DNA of 64,000 nucleotides from contig JAPXFQ010000787.1 in assembly GCA_028564705.1 (NCBI GenBank), positions 3,844,001 to 3,908,000 of the forward strand, read 5' to 3'. The position numbers and the translations under genes are program-made. Numbering within the stretch: the stretch's first letter is position 1; each line of letters starts with the position of its first letter. Positions 23,561 to 36,973 of this stretch are shown here, piece after piece. Under the pieces are notes generated by a model. It saw only the letters and a program-made list of their open reading frames with translations, was not told where the DNA came from and made no database searches. Origin of the DNA: Apricaphanius iberus. Its lineage: Eukaryota > Chordata > Actinopteri > Cyprinodontiformes > Aphaniidae.

Positions 23561-26500
23561 TTTATGATTCCAATCTCCCACATCTCAAAAGTGCTCTACA
23601 GTGGACTATTCTAGGTTCAGTATTCGCCAGGATTTACCTCTTTGCTTGTTTTTCAATGGAACGTAACTATAAATTATTTTTGGAAAATTCACCTATTTGC
23701 AGATTTTTTTTTTGTAGAACATTGAAAAACAATAAAAAGAAATACATAGGCCCAATGCTACTAGCAAGGCTATTGGTTGGCACCGTTCCTCTTCCTTAAA
23801 ATGATTAATGTACAACTCAACAACGGACATAAGGAAGACCATGGATGTTAGCTTCTTTTGTAGCGCTACACTGTGTGTATTAATATATATTATAGCACTG
23901 TTGGTGTTTAAAGTAATAAAATAGGCAGTTATAAGCGTTTTTAGATGGGATCTCAAGCATTTGCGCATTTTAGCTATTTGTAAGTGTTTGTGGACCTTGA
24001 TGCCGCTTAATACCGGGGTCATTCAGCCACTGTTGCCTTTCTATACTTTCAACCCAATCTGCCTTATACCTCAGGTATCAGATTTCGTTTGAAAAAGGAG
24101 CTAATATTGTACCATTTTGTATCAAACCAATTTATGACTGCATGAAAGTCTGAGTAGGGCTGTAGTTTCTGAAGTACAGATCAACCCATCTGGCACCAAT
24201 AATGAAAGTATACCACATTCAAATTTCTCTAAATCCTCATTCTTTCCAATTCGGATGCCCAAACGAATTCAGTAACTGAACTGCCATGTGATTCGCTGAT
24301 TGTGTATTTGCTTCTACAGGGAATTGTTCAGGTGTATTTAATAAAATGCATGGGAGCATACATTTTTGACTCTTTAAACTTTATATAAAAAATAAAAAAA
24401 ACCTTTCTACTTAATGCGAATAAACATATTAGCCATTTAATGATTAGCCTAATCTTTTTGTGATTTTAATTTTTTGTTTCTTTTTTTTGGCTACAGTTCA
24501 GTCTCACGTGACTGATGAGGTTTTTTTTCAGTTGTTTCATTGTATTAATATTTCATCAACATTCCAAGACGGGGATGACTCAATTATGTTTTTTTGACAC
24601 TTTTTCAGGAAATTGTGAACTCTGACATACCTTTATGAAGATTGTATAAACATTTTTTTAATGGTTCTGAAAAAAAATTTGTACGGTAGGAAAAAAAAAT
24701 GTATTAAAGTCACTTATTCATCATAAATCACTCTTAGGTTTCAATGAAAGTGAATAAACAATTGTTATGTACGTATCTTGAAACAGACAAAAAAACGTAC
24801 TGCTCTTCTGTTACAAGATACTAATTTAGTATATTGTAACAGAAGAATTTAGTATTACTAAATGGAAGTGATCATAATAAAGTTAAATTCAACTTACCTT
24901 AAGGAGTAATTCAAATATTACAGTTTAAAGCTACAGTTGGTTTCACGTTATGGTATTCATAAAGTACAAAAATAAAATGTATGCACACACTCTACTAATC
25001 ATTCCCTCAAACGCACTATTGTATCCTACTTATGCAGAACTAGTTTGACAAAAAAATATTTTCTCCATATGTGCAGAGAAAGCTAAAGAGAGACATTATT
25101 AGGAGGCAGCTGCTACTCATCACATAACATCCCACAAGGCTGTGCATATTTGGGGGGGAGTCGAGGAGTGTTTTTCCTGTGTTGTCAAACAGCTCCCTGG
25201 AAACCAAAGCAGGCAAATTTCTCTGAGCTACAAGAAGATTAGATAACTAGGCGATTAGGAAGCACTTATGAGAGAGTAAAAGGAATTATTAGAAGGGAAA
25301 AAATAATTTAAAATGACACAATTACAGAAGAAAAGAATAGAAACGTCTGTAATGATTATGCTTGTACAGTGCGAAAAGTTAATTTATTTAAGTAACTCAA
25401 TTCAGAAAGTGAAATACACATTAGCATATAGATTAATTAGACAAAGACTGGTGTTTTTCAAGTCTTTATTTCCATTAACTATGATGATTTTCTGCTTAAT
25501 GAAAACAAAACATTTAAGATTACATCAGATGAATAAAAAACTGACTTTAACATAAATATGGGTTTAACGAAAAGTTTGTCTAATACCTGCTAAAAGGTTA
25601 GTTTCAAAAGTACTTTTAATCTGGCAGGCGAGCCTCATCAGAAAACACATATTCTAATTTATGGAAAATAACTGTAAATGTGCTTCCTTACTGTTAAAAA
25701 ATCATGATCTTTTTGCTTAGGTGTACTTGAAAGAAAAATGTAAGGTTTACAAGAAATCTTTAAATCATTTTGGGGGTTTTTCATCTTTCTTCCATGTCTA
25801 GCTGTGAACTGGTCAATTTAAAAGAGGTGAACACACAGCTGTAGAAAAAAAAATATATACCCAAATCATGTTTTGTTTGTAGTCTATTAAAATTAAGAGG
25901 AAAAGAGGAGTCTCTAGTGATTTTTCCGGGTTAAGGTAGCTAAGCTAGCACCATGGCAGAGCTAATTATTAGATTTTAACTGTTAAAAACTTTTTTATAA
26001 TCTATTATTTAAAAGTACGGTAAATATTTATAATCAGCTAATTACTAATGAGAAGGGAAAAAATTAAATAATGTTAATCAAATTGTGCATTTATTGTTAA
26101 TGTACAAGCTAATATTAGCAATGCCACAAGGCTAACTGCTAAAGTACAATTATGCTATTTTCTATCAGACTGCATTTAGGCGTCAACTAAAGCCAGGACA
26201 GAAGCAGCCACATTTCAAAGTAAAAATAACACCACTAAGGCAGATTTTTGACTTGTTAGTTTTTATGTATAATCATATTTTTCACTCTATACCTCACAGT
26301 TGCTTCCACAAATCAGAAAATGAGCAGTTTGAAACTTTTAACTCACTGCGTCAGAAAATAAGACAATAGCTCATCAGATTATTCATGATTATTTTTTTGT
26401 TATTTTATTGTCATTTTTATTGTTTTTAGGTTAATAAAAAAAAATAAAGTAAATATATTTAGCTTTTGGTCATTTGCTAACTAGGGTAAACATTTTGTAT

Positions 26501-27999
26501 TCACATGTTGCCTTTTGCCCCTTTCTACCTTTCTTTTATGGTGTTGAGTATTTTCATGGATTATGAAGATGAATGAACATAATGCTCAAATCTCGCATGT
26601 AGTTTCATTAACTTGAGTGCCATTGTCTAATAACTTGGCATAACACATTTTCATTCATTTTGGTTCTGATGCACACTGAGTTGCGATGATTTCGTATCTT
26701 TGCAGACTCAGTTGTTTAATGGCCGATTTCTTTTATGAGACGGTGCCATCTACCGCAGAATGTTTCATAAGGACCATTTTTCCAATCGATGCCATTTTTG
26801 CCCAATCTCAAGAACACTGACCTTAACTGAGACAGGTGAGGTCTGCAGTAACTGAGATCTTGTTGTGGGTTTTATAAACTCCTGGATTAGTTGTCTTTGC
26901 ACTGTTGGAGTAATTTCTTCCGTAAATAATGTATCTTGTTTGCTGCAGTCTAAAGGCCTTAAAATTGACTTTATTAACCTTTTAAATTAATGGATGTCAA
27001 TGATTCTTTACATACTTCATGCTGACCAAAAGGTTCTGGTTGAGAACATTTTTCCAGGGTTATTAGTCGCCAGGATGGCATGGAGCAGTAAACTTGAACT
27101 ATAGTTTGGAATAAGAGTTAGTTCATGTTTTTAAAATTGGGGTGATTCATTTCTAACACAGGCGCCCACTTGGTTTGGGTAGATTTATTTCTTTCGACAA
27201 ATGAAATTGTCTTTTGAAAAGTGCATTTAGATTAGCATAAATTATCTAAAGCATTTCAGTTTGTTAAAAAGGCAAAAACAGAAGAAACAGGGAATGCTTT
27301 CCCAACACAACGTTTTCAGTGCCCTTCCGTACTGGTGTTGCAGAAGGCATGGTTTTAATCCTATAGTGATTAATAGCTACTATAGTAGAGGTTACTCCAG
27401 CTACTGGCGTTATGGTATTCATTTGATGACATGTAAGCAAAAAGTGTTTATTTTAAATCATGTAAGAGTCAACTTTGTCCGGGAAAAGTTGGTTTTAAGC
27501 AGCTGAATAGATTGGTTGTCAGTCCTTTAGACGTTTACTGCCAGTATTTAAAGTACAAGCAAGACCAAAGCAAATATTTCAGCAAGCACTTTGTTAAAAG
27601 ATAAACACAGTGTGGAACAGAGGAGATTTATTACGAACTGTAATAGAGCAAACTGTTACTGTGCTGCAGAGCTAAAGCGGCACTAGTTCATCTTATGTAA
27701 TAAGGCAACTTCAAAACATTCTGTTCGAAATGGATCAGTACTCTTATTTAATTTTATTTCATGACTGATTAGATAGATAGAAACGTTCAGGATCTTATTT
27801 TTGTGCCATGTAAATATAATCTTTTGTTATTCTTTTCTTTTTGCTTTTCGCTCTTTTTGTCGACTTTCCTTGTTTGCCTTTATTGTACAATTCCTTTGGC
27901 AACTCAGATTGTTGGAAATATGCTTTATAAATCAACGTGACCCCATTTTAGATTTTCAATCTTACCTTTAATCTTCGCTCACAACATATTATTAATTAG

Positions 28000-29520
28000 G
28001 CAGCTCTGCTCATTTGACATATTGCTCCCACGCCAAGAACATTCAACGTCACAATGGCAGAATTTCAGTTGCCAAAAAAGCGTCATCTAACCCAGTGGCC
28101 ACTAATTGGTGGACCGAAATGTTGTTTGTTATGGACCGGGGCCCAATGCAAAGACAGAGACGGCCATTTCTAACTTTAATGAGCGCTTCTGATCAGCGCA
28201 GCTTTTGCACTCTTTACTGTAGTGTTCTAGCATCCATGGAAACCTACAAGCCAGTTGTTTGCAAGTTTTGCCACATCACGTTATACCACCCAGCCAATAG
28301 GCACTTTGCATTCCAGTCTGGAAACATAGCTGAACATAGCAACAATAATGAGAGATTCAGGCAGAACGAACAGTATAGGCCTATAACATCGGAGAACGTA
28401 AGAGCTGCAGTAGGAAAGACGTTGCTTGGATTTTGGGTCAGCACAAAAAGCCATTTAGTGATGGGCTTTAAGGAGATGTTGAGAAAGACAAGAATATAGC
28501 CTAAAAAAGAGATTTCAATAGCGCTCAATGGGAAATAAAAGGGAGCTGTAACAAAAATAAAAAAAGACAACAATTACCTCCTAACCTACCATTGCATCAT
28601 TCATCAATCTGTCCTCTGTATTCCCCTGTCAAATGAGCATGCGGAGGTGATGAATTCTATGATGAAAGTGATCAACTATCTTAGGCCATCCTCTGCCTAC
28701 CAGCATTGACTGCTTAGAGAATTCCACAAAGAAGTTGATGCCAAATCTGATGATCTTCTGCTGCGCAATAATATGAGATGGCTCAGCAAAGGCAGAGTTT
28801 TAGCACGCTTTTGGTCCATTAGGAGGTTAGTAGCATCATTTTTGGCAGAGCTTAAAAAATGAGACGGCAACACAGTTTTCTACATTTCTAGAAAATGAGA
28901 AACAAATGGACAATGTGGCATTCTTAGTTGATATAACATGACATCTAAATGATCTGGGCTAGAGGCTAGAGGGCAGGGATAATGACGGCTGTCCAAGCCT
29001 TTTGGAGGAAACTTGAAATGTTTAATGAAGACCTGCAGGAAGTCTGTGTCCATTTCCCAGCAGTGTGGGAACAGGTTCAGGGACAGCGAGAGGTGTCTTT
29101 TTTTGTTAGCTTCATTGATAAGCCCATTGTTACCTTCAGCAATCGTTTTGACAGCTTCAGTGTTGGCCAGCAGCTCACTATGTTCATTCAGAAAACCATT
29201 CCTCATCGCAGATATCAGGAGCTTCTCAAAGTCACGCAGCACTTCAACTGGTTAAATGCTGGGGATCTTCAGATGAAGTTAGTTGACCTCTAAGCAGACA
29301 TGAAAGAACAGTGTGTTAGGACTGACCCTTCCATTTTCTGGCTCCAAATGGTTCCTGAGACAAATTACACAGGTCTGAGGAAAGTAGCCCTGCACATCCC
29401 GACTATTTTTTGGATCCACCCACAACTCTGAGGCAGCTTTCTCCACAATGAACATTATAAAAAACAAATATTGTTCCAGACTCACCATTGAGCTTCTCCA
29501 TACATGCATGAGGATGGCCC
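28000..29520 (+). pseudogene. Decayed hAT-superfamily transposase
   Basis: Across several frames the plus strand encodes hAT features in order. An N-terminal region has HITLYHP and KTLLGFWVSTKSH. A central block has MNSMMKVINYLR, then AKSDDLLLRNNMRWLSKGRVL (28737-28801). A C-terminal dimerisation remnant at about 29400-29500 corresponds to WIHPQL..SFLHNEHYKK (the CESAFSTMNIIKNK block of hAT). Frameshifts and stops separate the blocks, so it cannot make transposase. The longest open piece (28014-28499) could be mistaken for a host gene. Terminal repeats were not located. Confidence 0.65.
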
Positions 29521-30389
29521 TGACTCCATTCAAGCCCAGGTTCAAAGTTTTCGAAAGGCAAGCAAGAACTCACTTTTCTCACTAAGCGCAAATACCAGAA
29601 AAGCAATACCCTAAATATGTCCAGTTAAAACATGTGAGATTTACTTTTCTAAAATAGTTTGAGACAGTTTAGTCCACATTTGAAAAGGAAAAACGTGAAG
29701 ATGATTTTTTTTACCTACATTTGTTGTTTTCTTATGTTTGTGAGCATGCACTGTTGTCATATCATAGTTCTTATTTACATGTTCTACTTTTATTCAGTAA
29801 ATGAAAGAACATAACACACTTAGAAAATCATACATACATGCTCAGTACTTTATGTGACGATAAATTTAGTCAAAAACATTTCAAACTGAAGTCGTTTGAT
29901 TTGACAGGGAAATCAGTAATGCAGATGTTGATACAGCTGCTAAGATAATTAAATATATAGTATCATATTAAATTGTAGGGCATTATGATCTCCCGGACCT
30001 TGGCCTCGATAAAATATCTCTGACTGGAGCTCTTTACATTTCATTTGAATGCCCCTGATCTAACTGCTAGAAATGCTTGACAAAATTTTACGTCCCTTTG
30101 CTTTTCATCTTTGCTTTTTATGCCATGGGAGCCAAACACAGTCCATGCTCATAACCTAATATTTGCAGAAATAGACTTTAAGCCAAAATTAACTTGTGTC
30201 TGACCACAATGTGTCATGCAAGTTAAAATAAGCGCACAAGTAAAGACAGCTGCTCCTGTGGATGTAGCTGTGGGCTAATCTAGAGGTAATTCCATAATCA
30301 GTGAATCCCTGATTTAGGTTCTTGGCACCGGTCAGTTTGACAGTTATATCAGTCGAATTTCTCGTCAAGACAAGCAGGGAAATCAGCCA

Positions 30390-31010
30390 GTCAGACTGAT
30401 AAAGACGTTTAGGCATCCAGACGTGGTGAAAATCATCTCACTGAAGATGACTTTAAGCACAAAATGCCTGTTGGTGCCAGACGGGCTGGTCAGAGTGTTT
30501 CAGAAACCATTCGCCTACTGCGATTTTCCCACACAACCATCAGAATGATCCAAAAAAAAGACACAAGGTGCTTCTCGTATAAGCTAAGAACAGGAAACTG
30601 AGGATACAGACAGACTGGGAACACGTTTCCTGGTCCGATGTGTCTCAATTTCAGCTGTAGAAACTAAATAATAGGGTCGGAATTTGGCACAAACAACATG
30701 AAAGCATTGAAGCATCTTTTATCAGCGGTTCAGACTGATGGTGGTGGTGTAATGGTGTGGGGATATTTTCTTGAGATATTCTGAGCTCCCTAGTACCAGC
30801 TGACCATCCGTTAAACATCTCAGACTATCTCAAACTGGTTTCTTAAACATACTGAATAACAAGTCCACCCAACGTATCCTCGATCGACCACCATGGTCAG
30901 CTATCAATTTAATAGAGCCCCTCGCTACAGTATGACCATGTTCATGTGGAGCAATATCTATGAGGAATATTTTCAGGATTTTGTTGAATCTATGATATGA
31001 ATAATTGAGG
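30390..31010 (+). pseudogene. Tc1-like transposase relic
   Basis: The plus strand keeps Tc1 family words: GTTTCAGAAACCATTCGCCTACTG, GCTAAGAACAGGAAACTGAGG, AACAACATGAAAGCATTGAAGC, and GGTGGTGGTGTAATGGTGTGGGG (the GGGGVMVWG block). Internal deletions and stops show it is dead. It has the same family character as the terminus at 23405-23560. Confidence 0.65.
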
Positions 31011-31567
31011 CATTTCTGAAAGCCAAAGAGAGTTAGACAACTTTTTTGCTTTCTGTAGTTTTCCAATTTTATGAATCCTTACAAAATTGTTCATGGAGAA
31101 ACCTTTATCCTGTTGCCTGTTAAGTACCAGCATTAAGACAAGTCCTAAGGAACATCTATGTTGGAAAATAACTCAAGTGTCTTACAGCAATGATTGTGAG
31201 AATAAAAGCTTGACATAAGCTAAAAAAAAAAGCTCATGACCAATCTCACAATATTTTTTTAGAGTTTTGATCCCCTACTTTTCTAACTTCCAGTCGCAGC
31301 TAGCTGTTCTGCAGTCTTGCATTTGTCTGTGCGGGAACAAGTGGAGATTCAGTTCTTTTATTTCTCTCATTCTCTGTGTTTGTGCGCAAAGTAACAACAA
31401 CAATTTCTTTATGAGTCACTGTTACATGCTTGTCATGGATGTAGAGCGGTTATGGAGGTGGGACCCAAACATTAGCACCAAACAAGCTGAGAAGGACATC
31501 AGTGGAAGCTTCTTCTCATTTTTTTATTATTTTCCAACTGTGACAGAAAACCAAACCAACCCAAACC

Positions 31568-32360
31568 TAGTGATGGGAAAAATGAACCGAGGCTCCGAGG
31601 CGTGTCTCCAGCGAAAGTGGGCGTGTCAGATGAAGTCGCGATTCGAGGCGTGCGTCAAGAATGGATAAATCACGTGACCGAGGCCTCAATTTGAGCGGGT
31701 GACATCATCGCTTCATTCAGCGTGCCGTTGAATCCTGCTGCATACTGTGGTGTTGTCGTCGTTTTGAGGTATTGCGCCACTGAGCTGGTCAGTTATTAAT
31801 TGAACATCTTACTAGTAGCCATCTGAGATTAACTCTAGGCTGTATTTTATCTTACAATTCGGAGTTGGTTAAAAGTCCCCCTGCATATACTGTGAATGAC
31901 GCGCTCACGTTTGGTGTGGGGAATTTAGTCTGCTGTCACATAATCTATGTTCGTACACCAACAATCTAATTCCATTATACAGATAGCACCTCCAAAAAAG
32001 GAAGTCTTCCCCACAGTGGAAATATTTTGAGTTGATCTCTGATAAGGTGTGAAAGTGTAAATCCACCCATCCCATGTGAAAGGCTGAAGAAATACTGTGC
32101 AAAAGGAACTATTTCAACCCAAAACATTTGAAAAACTTTTTGTTTTTCAATCAAAATGAATAAAACCTTGCATTTATTTGATAATTTAATTAGAATAAAA
32201 TTTAAGTAGCCTAATGTTATCTCTCTATATATATATATATATATGCATGTATATAAATATTTTGAACCATTTACGTAAGACCTCGAGTAGTGAACCATTT
32301 AATAAAGCAAGGTGTTGGAAAGCCTCATTGTGTCATGGGGCTTCATTTTTCCCATCACTA
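31568..32360. mobile_element. hAT element, non-autonomous, 793 bp with target duplication
   Basis: Terminal inverted repeats TAGTGATGGGAAAAATGAA are identical at both ends. The flanks CCCAAACC and CCCATACC form a near-perfect 8-bp target duplication (7 of 8), the hAT hallmark. The left interior is CpG-rich (31590-31720, with GAGGCGTG and TCACGTGA) and the right is AT-rich with a short TA run. No intact transposase was seen. Confidence 0.85.
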
Positions 32361-34139
32361 CCCATACCAACAACCAGAACAATGGGAGACAGACAGTTTA
32401 TATACAGGTGACCTAAATTGGGAGAAACCAGTAATGGGTTAAAACTGATGCACTCTGAAATGGAAGCAGAAAAATTTTCATTAAAGTCCAAACGATGCAT
32501 TTACCAACTATACAATTTATTTTGAACCAAACTGAAAATATGTTGAACAATAATTATTGCAAATGTAAACAAAAAACACAATGTCAAAACACCCCTCCCC
32601 CAAATCTACATCCCAACATGGAACAGTCCCAGAACTTCTAAAGGTGTGCACAAAACCCCGGGGAACATTTTGTCTGCGCACACCTGCATGGAAACATAAC
32701 ATGGCAGAGCTAAGTGTTTGGGGAAAAAAAAAATGTACCAATTAAATAATTCTTTTAAAAGTATGTTTTTACTAAGTTTACCCAATTATGTATAAGAGTA
32801 CTAAAAATTGACCGTGATGTAATTTCCTTTACAGGAATGATAAAGATTGGACCTGCAAACAAAGACAAATGCCAAATCCAAATAAACTCAACCACACCTT
32901 GTCTTAACTGTTCTGTTCTCAATTGTTCAGTCTCCATGTACAACCAATGTTACTGAATATAAATGTAACAGTTCCTCATTGTTACATTCACCTAAAATTT
33001 AGGTAGTTTGCATCTCCTCCCAGCGCATACATGGGTTTTCCCACGGCACCACAGTTTCTTTGTGCATTGCAACAGGATGCAGATTAATTGACGATTTTAA
33101 ATTGGTTTCAGATGTATGGATGTAAATAGTTGTTTGTCTCAGTGTTGGTCCCATGACTTTACCAGGATGTACTCTGCCTCTCTGAAGATAGGCTTTCCAG
33201 ACCCTGAAAATGAGCATAAACATTTACAGATCATGCACATTTTGGTTAATGTGCAATTTTTTTATGAAATCAAGGATTTTCAGTGTTCTCCATATCCCTG
33301 AGAGTAAAACTTGGAGATCAAATTGGATATTTAATACAAAATAATGTTTTCCTCACTGTGTGAGGATAAAGAAACTAATATGTTCCTCTTTTCAGTCTCT
33401 TAGTTGAATGGCATAATAAGAGGAGCATTTTTTTAAAGAAAATGTTTGCTTTTACTTCCTTCAAATACTTTACTCTATGATTATTATTTGATGATGTCCT
33501 AAATTTGTAACCTACAATATTTGATTTAAAGTGAGTTTGTGAATTAATTTTTATGCAGCAGCTCGAACCTCTACCTCCTTGTGCGACATCTAAAAAAATC
33601 CCAAAAGAAATCAGGCAAGATAAATGTAAACCTCTTAACTAGGTGGTACGATGAGGACAGACCATTATGTGGAAATACTGGAGCAACATCTAGACATCAG
33701 TCAGGAATTTTAAGCTTGGGAACAAATAGGTCTTCCAAAAAAAACAGTTACCCTAAGTATAACATCAAGTTAAATAGCCTATAATATTTAAGGACAATAA
33801 AGCCAATCTTTTATGGCTTAAATCATAAAATTCTGATTTCACTCCAGAGAAAGATTGGCAGGCAGAGTTGAAAAGTAGTGTTTGCACTTACCATTGTAAG
33901 AATTTAGGAAAAGGCAAATCAAAATAATCTGACCTACATCAGATATGCTGAAAGGGAAATCTATGATGAAAATCAACAAATAAAATCTCTTTGTTCTGGT
34001 ATTTAGCAAATCTAAATCACTTCGGTAAATATAACTGGCCTAAAACAGGAGAAATTTGACTTAATATAAAATACAAGATAAATAAAAGTCTATCTTTTTA
34101 TGCAAAAATGTTTTAGATGTCCCCTAATTACACTATAAA

Positions 34140-34546
34140 AAAAACTTGTTGATTGAACATAATAAAATGATGTAAATCATTTCCACCCAACCGATTTCAC
34201 AAAACGTGCATATATTAACACACATGACTTCAAATGAAATCAATCAAATTAAACATACTTCATTGATCCCACGAGGGGAAATGTATTACCATTCATTTTC
34301 ATTATTAACTAAAAATTATTATATTATAAAGACCTGCCAATTAATTTTTAATGAAAAAAAGTGAAGGACTTGTATTACTGAAACGTTATAATCATGTTTA
34401 ATTAACACTGGAAGTTAAGTCATGTGTCTTATTATATACAAGTTTTCTGAGTTATTGTGTGGCAAAGTTGGGTGGAAATGATTTACATAATCATTATTAT
34501 GTTCACCCAAAAAGCGTTTTTTTTTGTTTTTTTTTGTTTTTTTTTG
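34140..34546. mobile_element. Foldback MITE with ~50-bp inverted repeats
   Basis: Left GAACATAATAAAATGATGTAAATCATTTCCACCCAACC pairs with the right arm ending near 34507 (complement: GAACATAATAATGATTATG, then TAAATCATTTCCACCCAAC). Inside, at 34255-34285, CTTCATTGATCCCACGAGGGGAAATG resembles an inserted LINE/SINE tail. A (T9G)3 run follows at 34515-34546. A similar fragment appears near 55405-55440. Confidence 0.65.
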
Positions 34547-34982
34547 TATAGCTTAAAGCAATGTTGGGGAAATAAATATTTAGTGTAATCATAAAAACAA
34601 TAACAAAATGACAAGTTTTTCCTCAAACTCATTTTTTAATTCGCTTTTATTCTGAATCTGATTGGTTAGTGTGTGTGTAAATATTCCCCAATGTGCTCCG
34701 CTTTTTTTTTTTTTTTTTTTGCTTCACAGTCCAAAGGTGCATCCAAAGGTGAAGCAGGCTCACTTTTATTTTGACAGCATCTCTGTCTGCCTCTAATGAA
34801 TGATTCAGTGAACAGTTCCTGTACCTGGTTTTCGTTGTAAGAGTTGCTAAGCAACTGTAATAGTATCCCGTTCCTCAAAAACGGCCATCCCAGTGCACCC
34901 AGTATATGTACGCTTAGTAAGACACAGCTGAATGTGTGTGATTTGCCTCCTGCAGGTCAGAGGACTCACGGAGGGGGGGAAT

Positions 34983-35018
34983 ATGGCCAAACCTTCAACA
35001 AACGTGAAGGCCTTGCAG
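34983..35018 (+). CDS. smpx: smpx coding exon 1 (residues 1-12)
   Basis: ATG GCC starts the peptide MAKPSTNVKALQ, corresponding to human MSKQPVSNVRAIQ. The exon probably begins at 34956 after CCTCCTGCAG and ends at a GTAAAA donor in phase 0. Too short for ORF prediction; found by searching for the missing N-terminus. Confidence 0.93.
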
Positions 35019-36180
35019 GTAAAATGCTTTCACCTCTGTCACTGCAAATGAAACTCAACCGAGGTGAAAAAATGGAGATTGAGGCTTTTCCACATGATGG
35101 TATTTATTAGTGAAGGCAGATACAAGGTTCAAACAGTGCATTTACAATATCAAGGCTTTTTTTTTGTGTGCAAACTTCATAGCGAGGCAAACATATGTAG
35201 TGCTGCAGAGCAGCTGTGGTGGCTTCAAATGTCAGAAAAGTTTAATTCACTAAATCTGCTTCTTATTGTGCTCATTTTCATCTCTAACCATGAGATAGGC
35301 GTCAGTACATAAGGTTTTACGTACAAGCACAGTACAAACAGGAGCTTCATAGGTCAGTCTAATAGCAGCTGTACAACTTCACCTTAAAAATATCTTAGTC
35401 GTATAAATTAAATGGAAAAAAAACTTCTGGCTTTGCATATTAAAATTATAACTTTTTTTGTAAACTTCTATTTTTAAACTTCACTTCTATTTTAAAAAAT
35501 TCCAAAGAATACCATAAGGTCATGTAATCTGATTTTATTCTAGGTTATCATAGCACTTGCCAAGGTGTTTAGAAGTAAAAATAGTTATTTCATTTTGCAT
35601 TTATTTACGCAAAAAAAGACTCAAGACAATGTTAAAATACACAAAACTACAACTATAGCTTCACCTCGAACTGTTTCTGACTTTGATATTTCCAACATAT
35701 GTGTATATTTTGACTGTATTATTTGATAATATTTCCTGAAACAAAGCCAGGGTGGCATTTTAAGGCCTCTTCATCTGAAAAAGCTGTGAAGTATTTCGAA
35801 GGGGGTTGCATTTACAAATTCTTGCTGTTGTGGTTGAAAAACTAAAAACTACACATTTCACCCAATAACTTGACTATGCAAGGCTGTAAAAACTTACAGG
35901 ATAAAGACAAAAGTGAATTCAGTTTGTATTGTGGATGAATTTTATCATTACGCTCCAAGCAAAACTTCCAGTCTTCTAGCGAAGAAATTCCGAAATGGGG
36001 TGTTTATTTATAGATAATGTAGTTTTTTTGGAACAATTAGAAGATTACATCCTATTAATTGCACTCAAAAACAATCAATATAAAAACAAAATGTAAACAT
36101 CTAAACAATATGTGACAGTGTGGCGGTCCTGTCACAATGGCTCAAATTGATGATGTGCCCTGGCTACTTGGCCACAGGGA

Positions 36181-36253
36181 TATCCCTTTGGCTGATTGGT
36201 TAGTGCGAATGACTCTCACCCAGGAGTTGAGGGATTGAATCCTGCCCGGGCCC
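36181..36253 (+). repeat. tRNA-derived relic (SINE head)
   Basis: An A-box-like TGGCTGATTGG and a B-box-like GGATTGAATCC lie about 40 bases apart, with a weak anticodon-arm pairing ACTC...GAGT. The acceptor stem does not close and the B box is mutated. It is a degenerate SINE head rather than a working tRNA gene. Confidence 0.45.
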
Positions 36254-36973
36254 TCAATGTGTACCTTGCCACAAATATTTTTAAATCAAACACTATGGTC
36301 AAAATCTACAAAGTTATTTCATGTTTTGGTTTCAAAACAGAAAACCATATTGACCAGTGCAAAAAAAAATGGGTCAATTATATTTTTTAAAAATGAACAA
36401 AAGTTGTTTACAGAAATAACCTTAAACCTAATCAGTCATTTATTCTCAAATGAGTGTTCTCTATGGCATTACATTTAAACCTTAAAATACATTTCTGTTT
36501 TATTTCAGTTTATATTTTAGTTTTATTCAGCAGACCACAAAAACTCAACTATAATAAAAGGCTTAAAATTAGTGGTTCATGATTAAAAGCTGTTACACAT
36601 GCATTTATTTAAATAAGTTTAGGAGTCTGCACAAATGCTAACGTAAGCATTAGCATGCTAACACGAGGAGCTTCATAGTTTAGCTTCAGAATGCCTGAGT
36701 AGGAGAAAATAAAAATAAGATAGAAACTCTTTAAAATTGTTCTAAAACTTTTAAATAACAGACAGTAAAAACTAAGGTTAATGTTTTAGTGTTGTCTCAG
36801 GCCACTATTATGAATGTTGTTCACTACTTTTCTTCTTTCAAGAGGCAAACCGTCTAAATATTGGCTCATTAAAAACAGTGCAGACCATAAGACCTAACCA
36901 GATGTGAAAATACCACCATAATTTTAGTACATGGACCTGAAAGAAAAAAAAAACCAACAAAAAAACAATCAAT

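Larger units (their letters stand above)
22141..34955. other. smpx intron 1 (12.8 kb, inferred)
   Basis: It contains a short (GTGA)n at 22606-22640, a Tc1-type terminus at 23405-23560, a decayed hAT transposase at about 28000-29520, a Tc1 relic at about 30390-31010, a hAT element at 31568-32360 and a foldback element at about 34140-34520. Stretches 23600-28000, 29520-30390 and 32361-34130 are AT-rich with nothing I can identify. Muscle enhancers could hide here but cannot be called from sequence alone. Confidence 0.55.

Noticed and set aside
28014..28499. 161-codon open frame as a host gene
   Set aside because: It is followed on the same strand by hAT transposase blocks in other frames, so it is best read as part of a decayed transposon.
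36181..36253. A functional tRNA gene
   Set aside because: The B box is mutated, the acceptor stem does not pair and no terminator is placed correctly. It looks like a SINE head.
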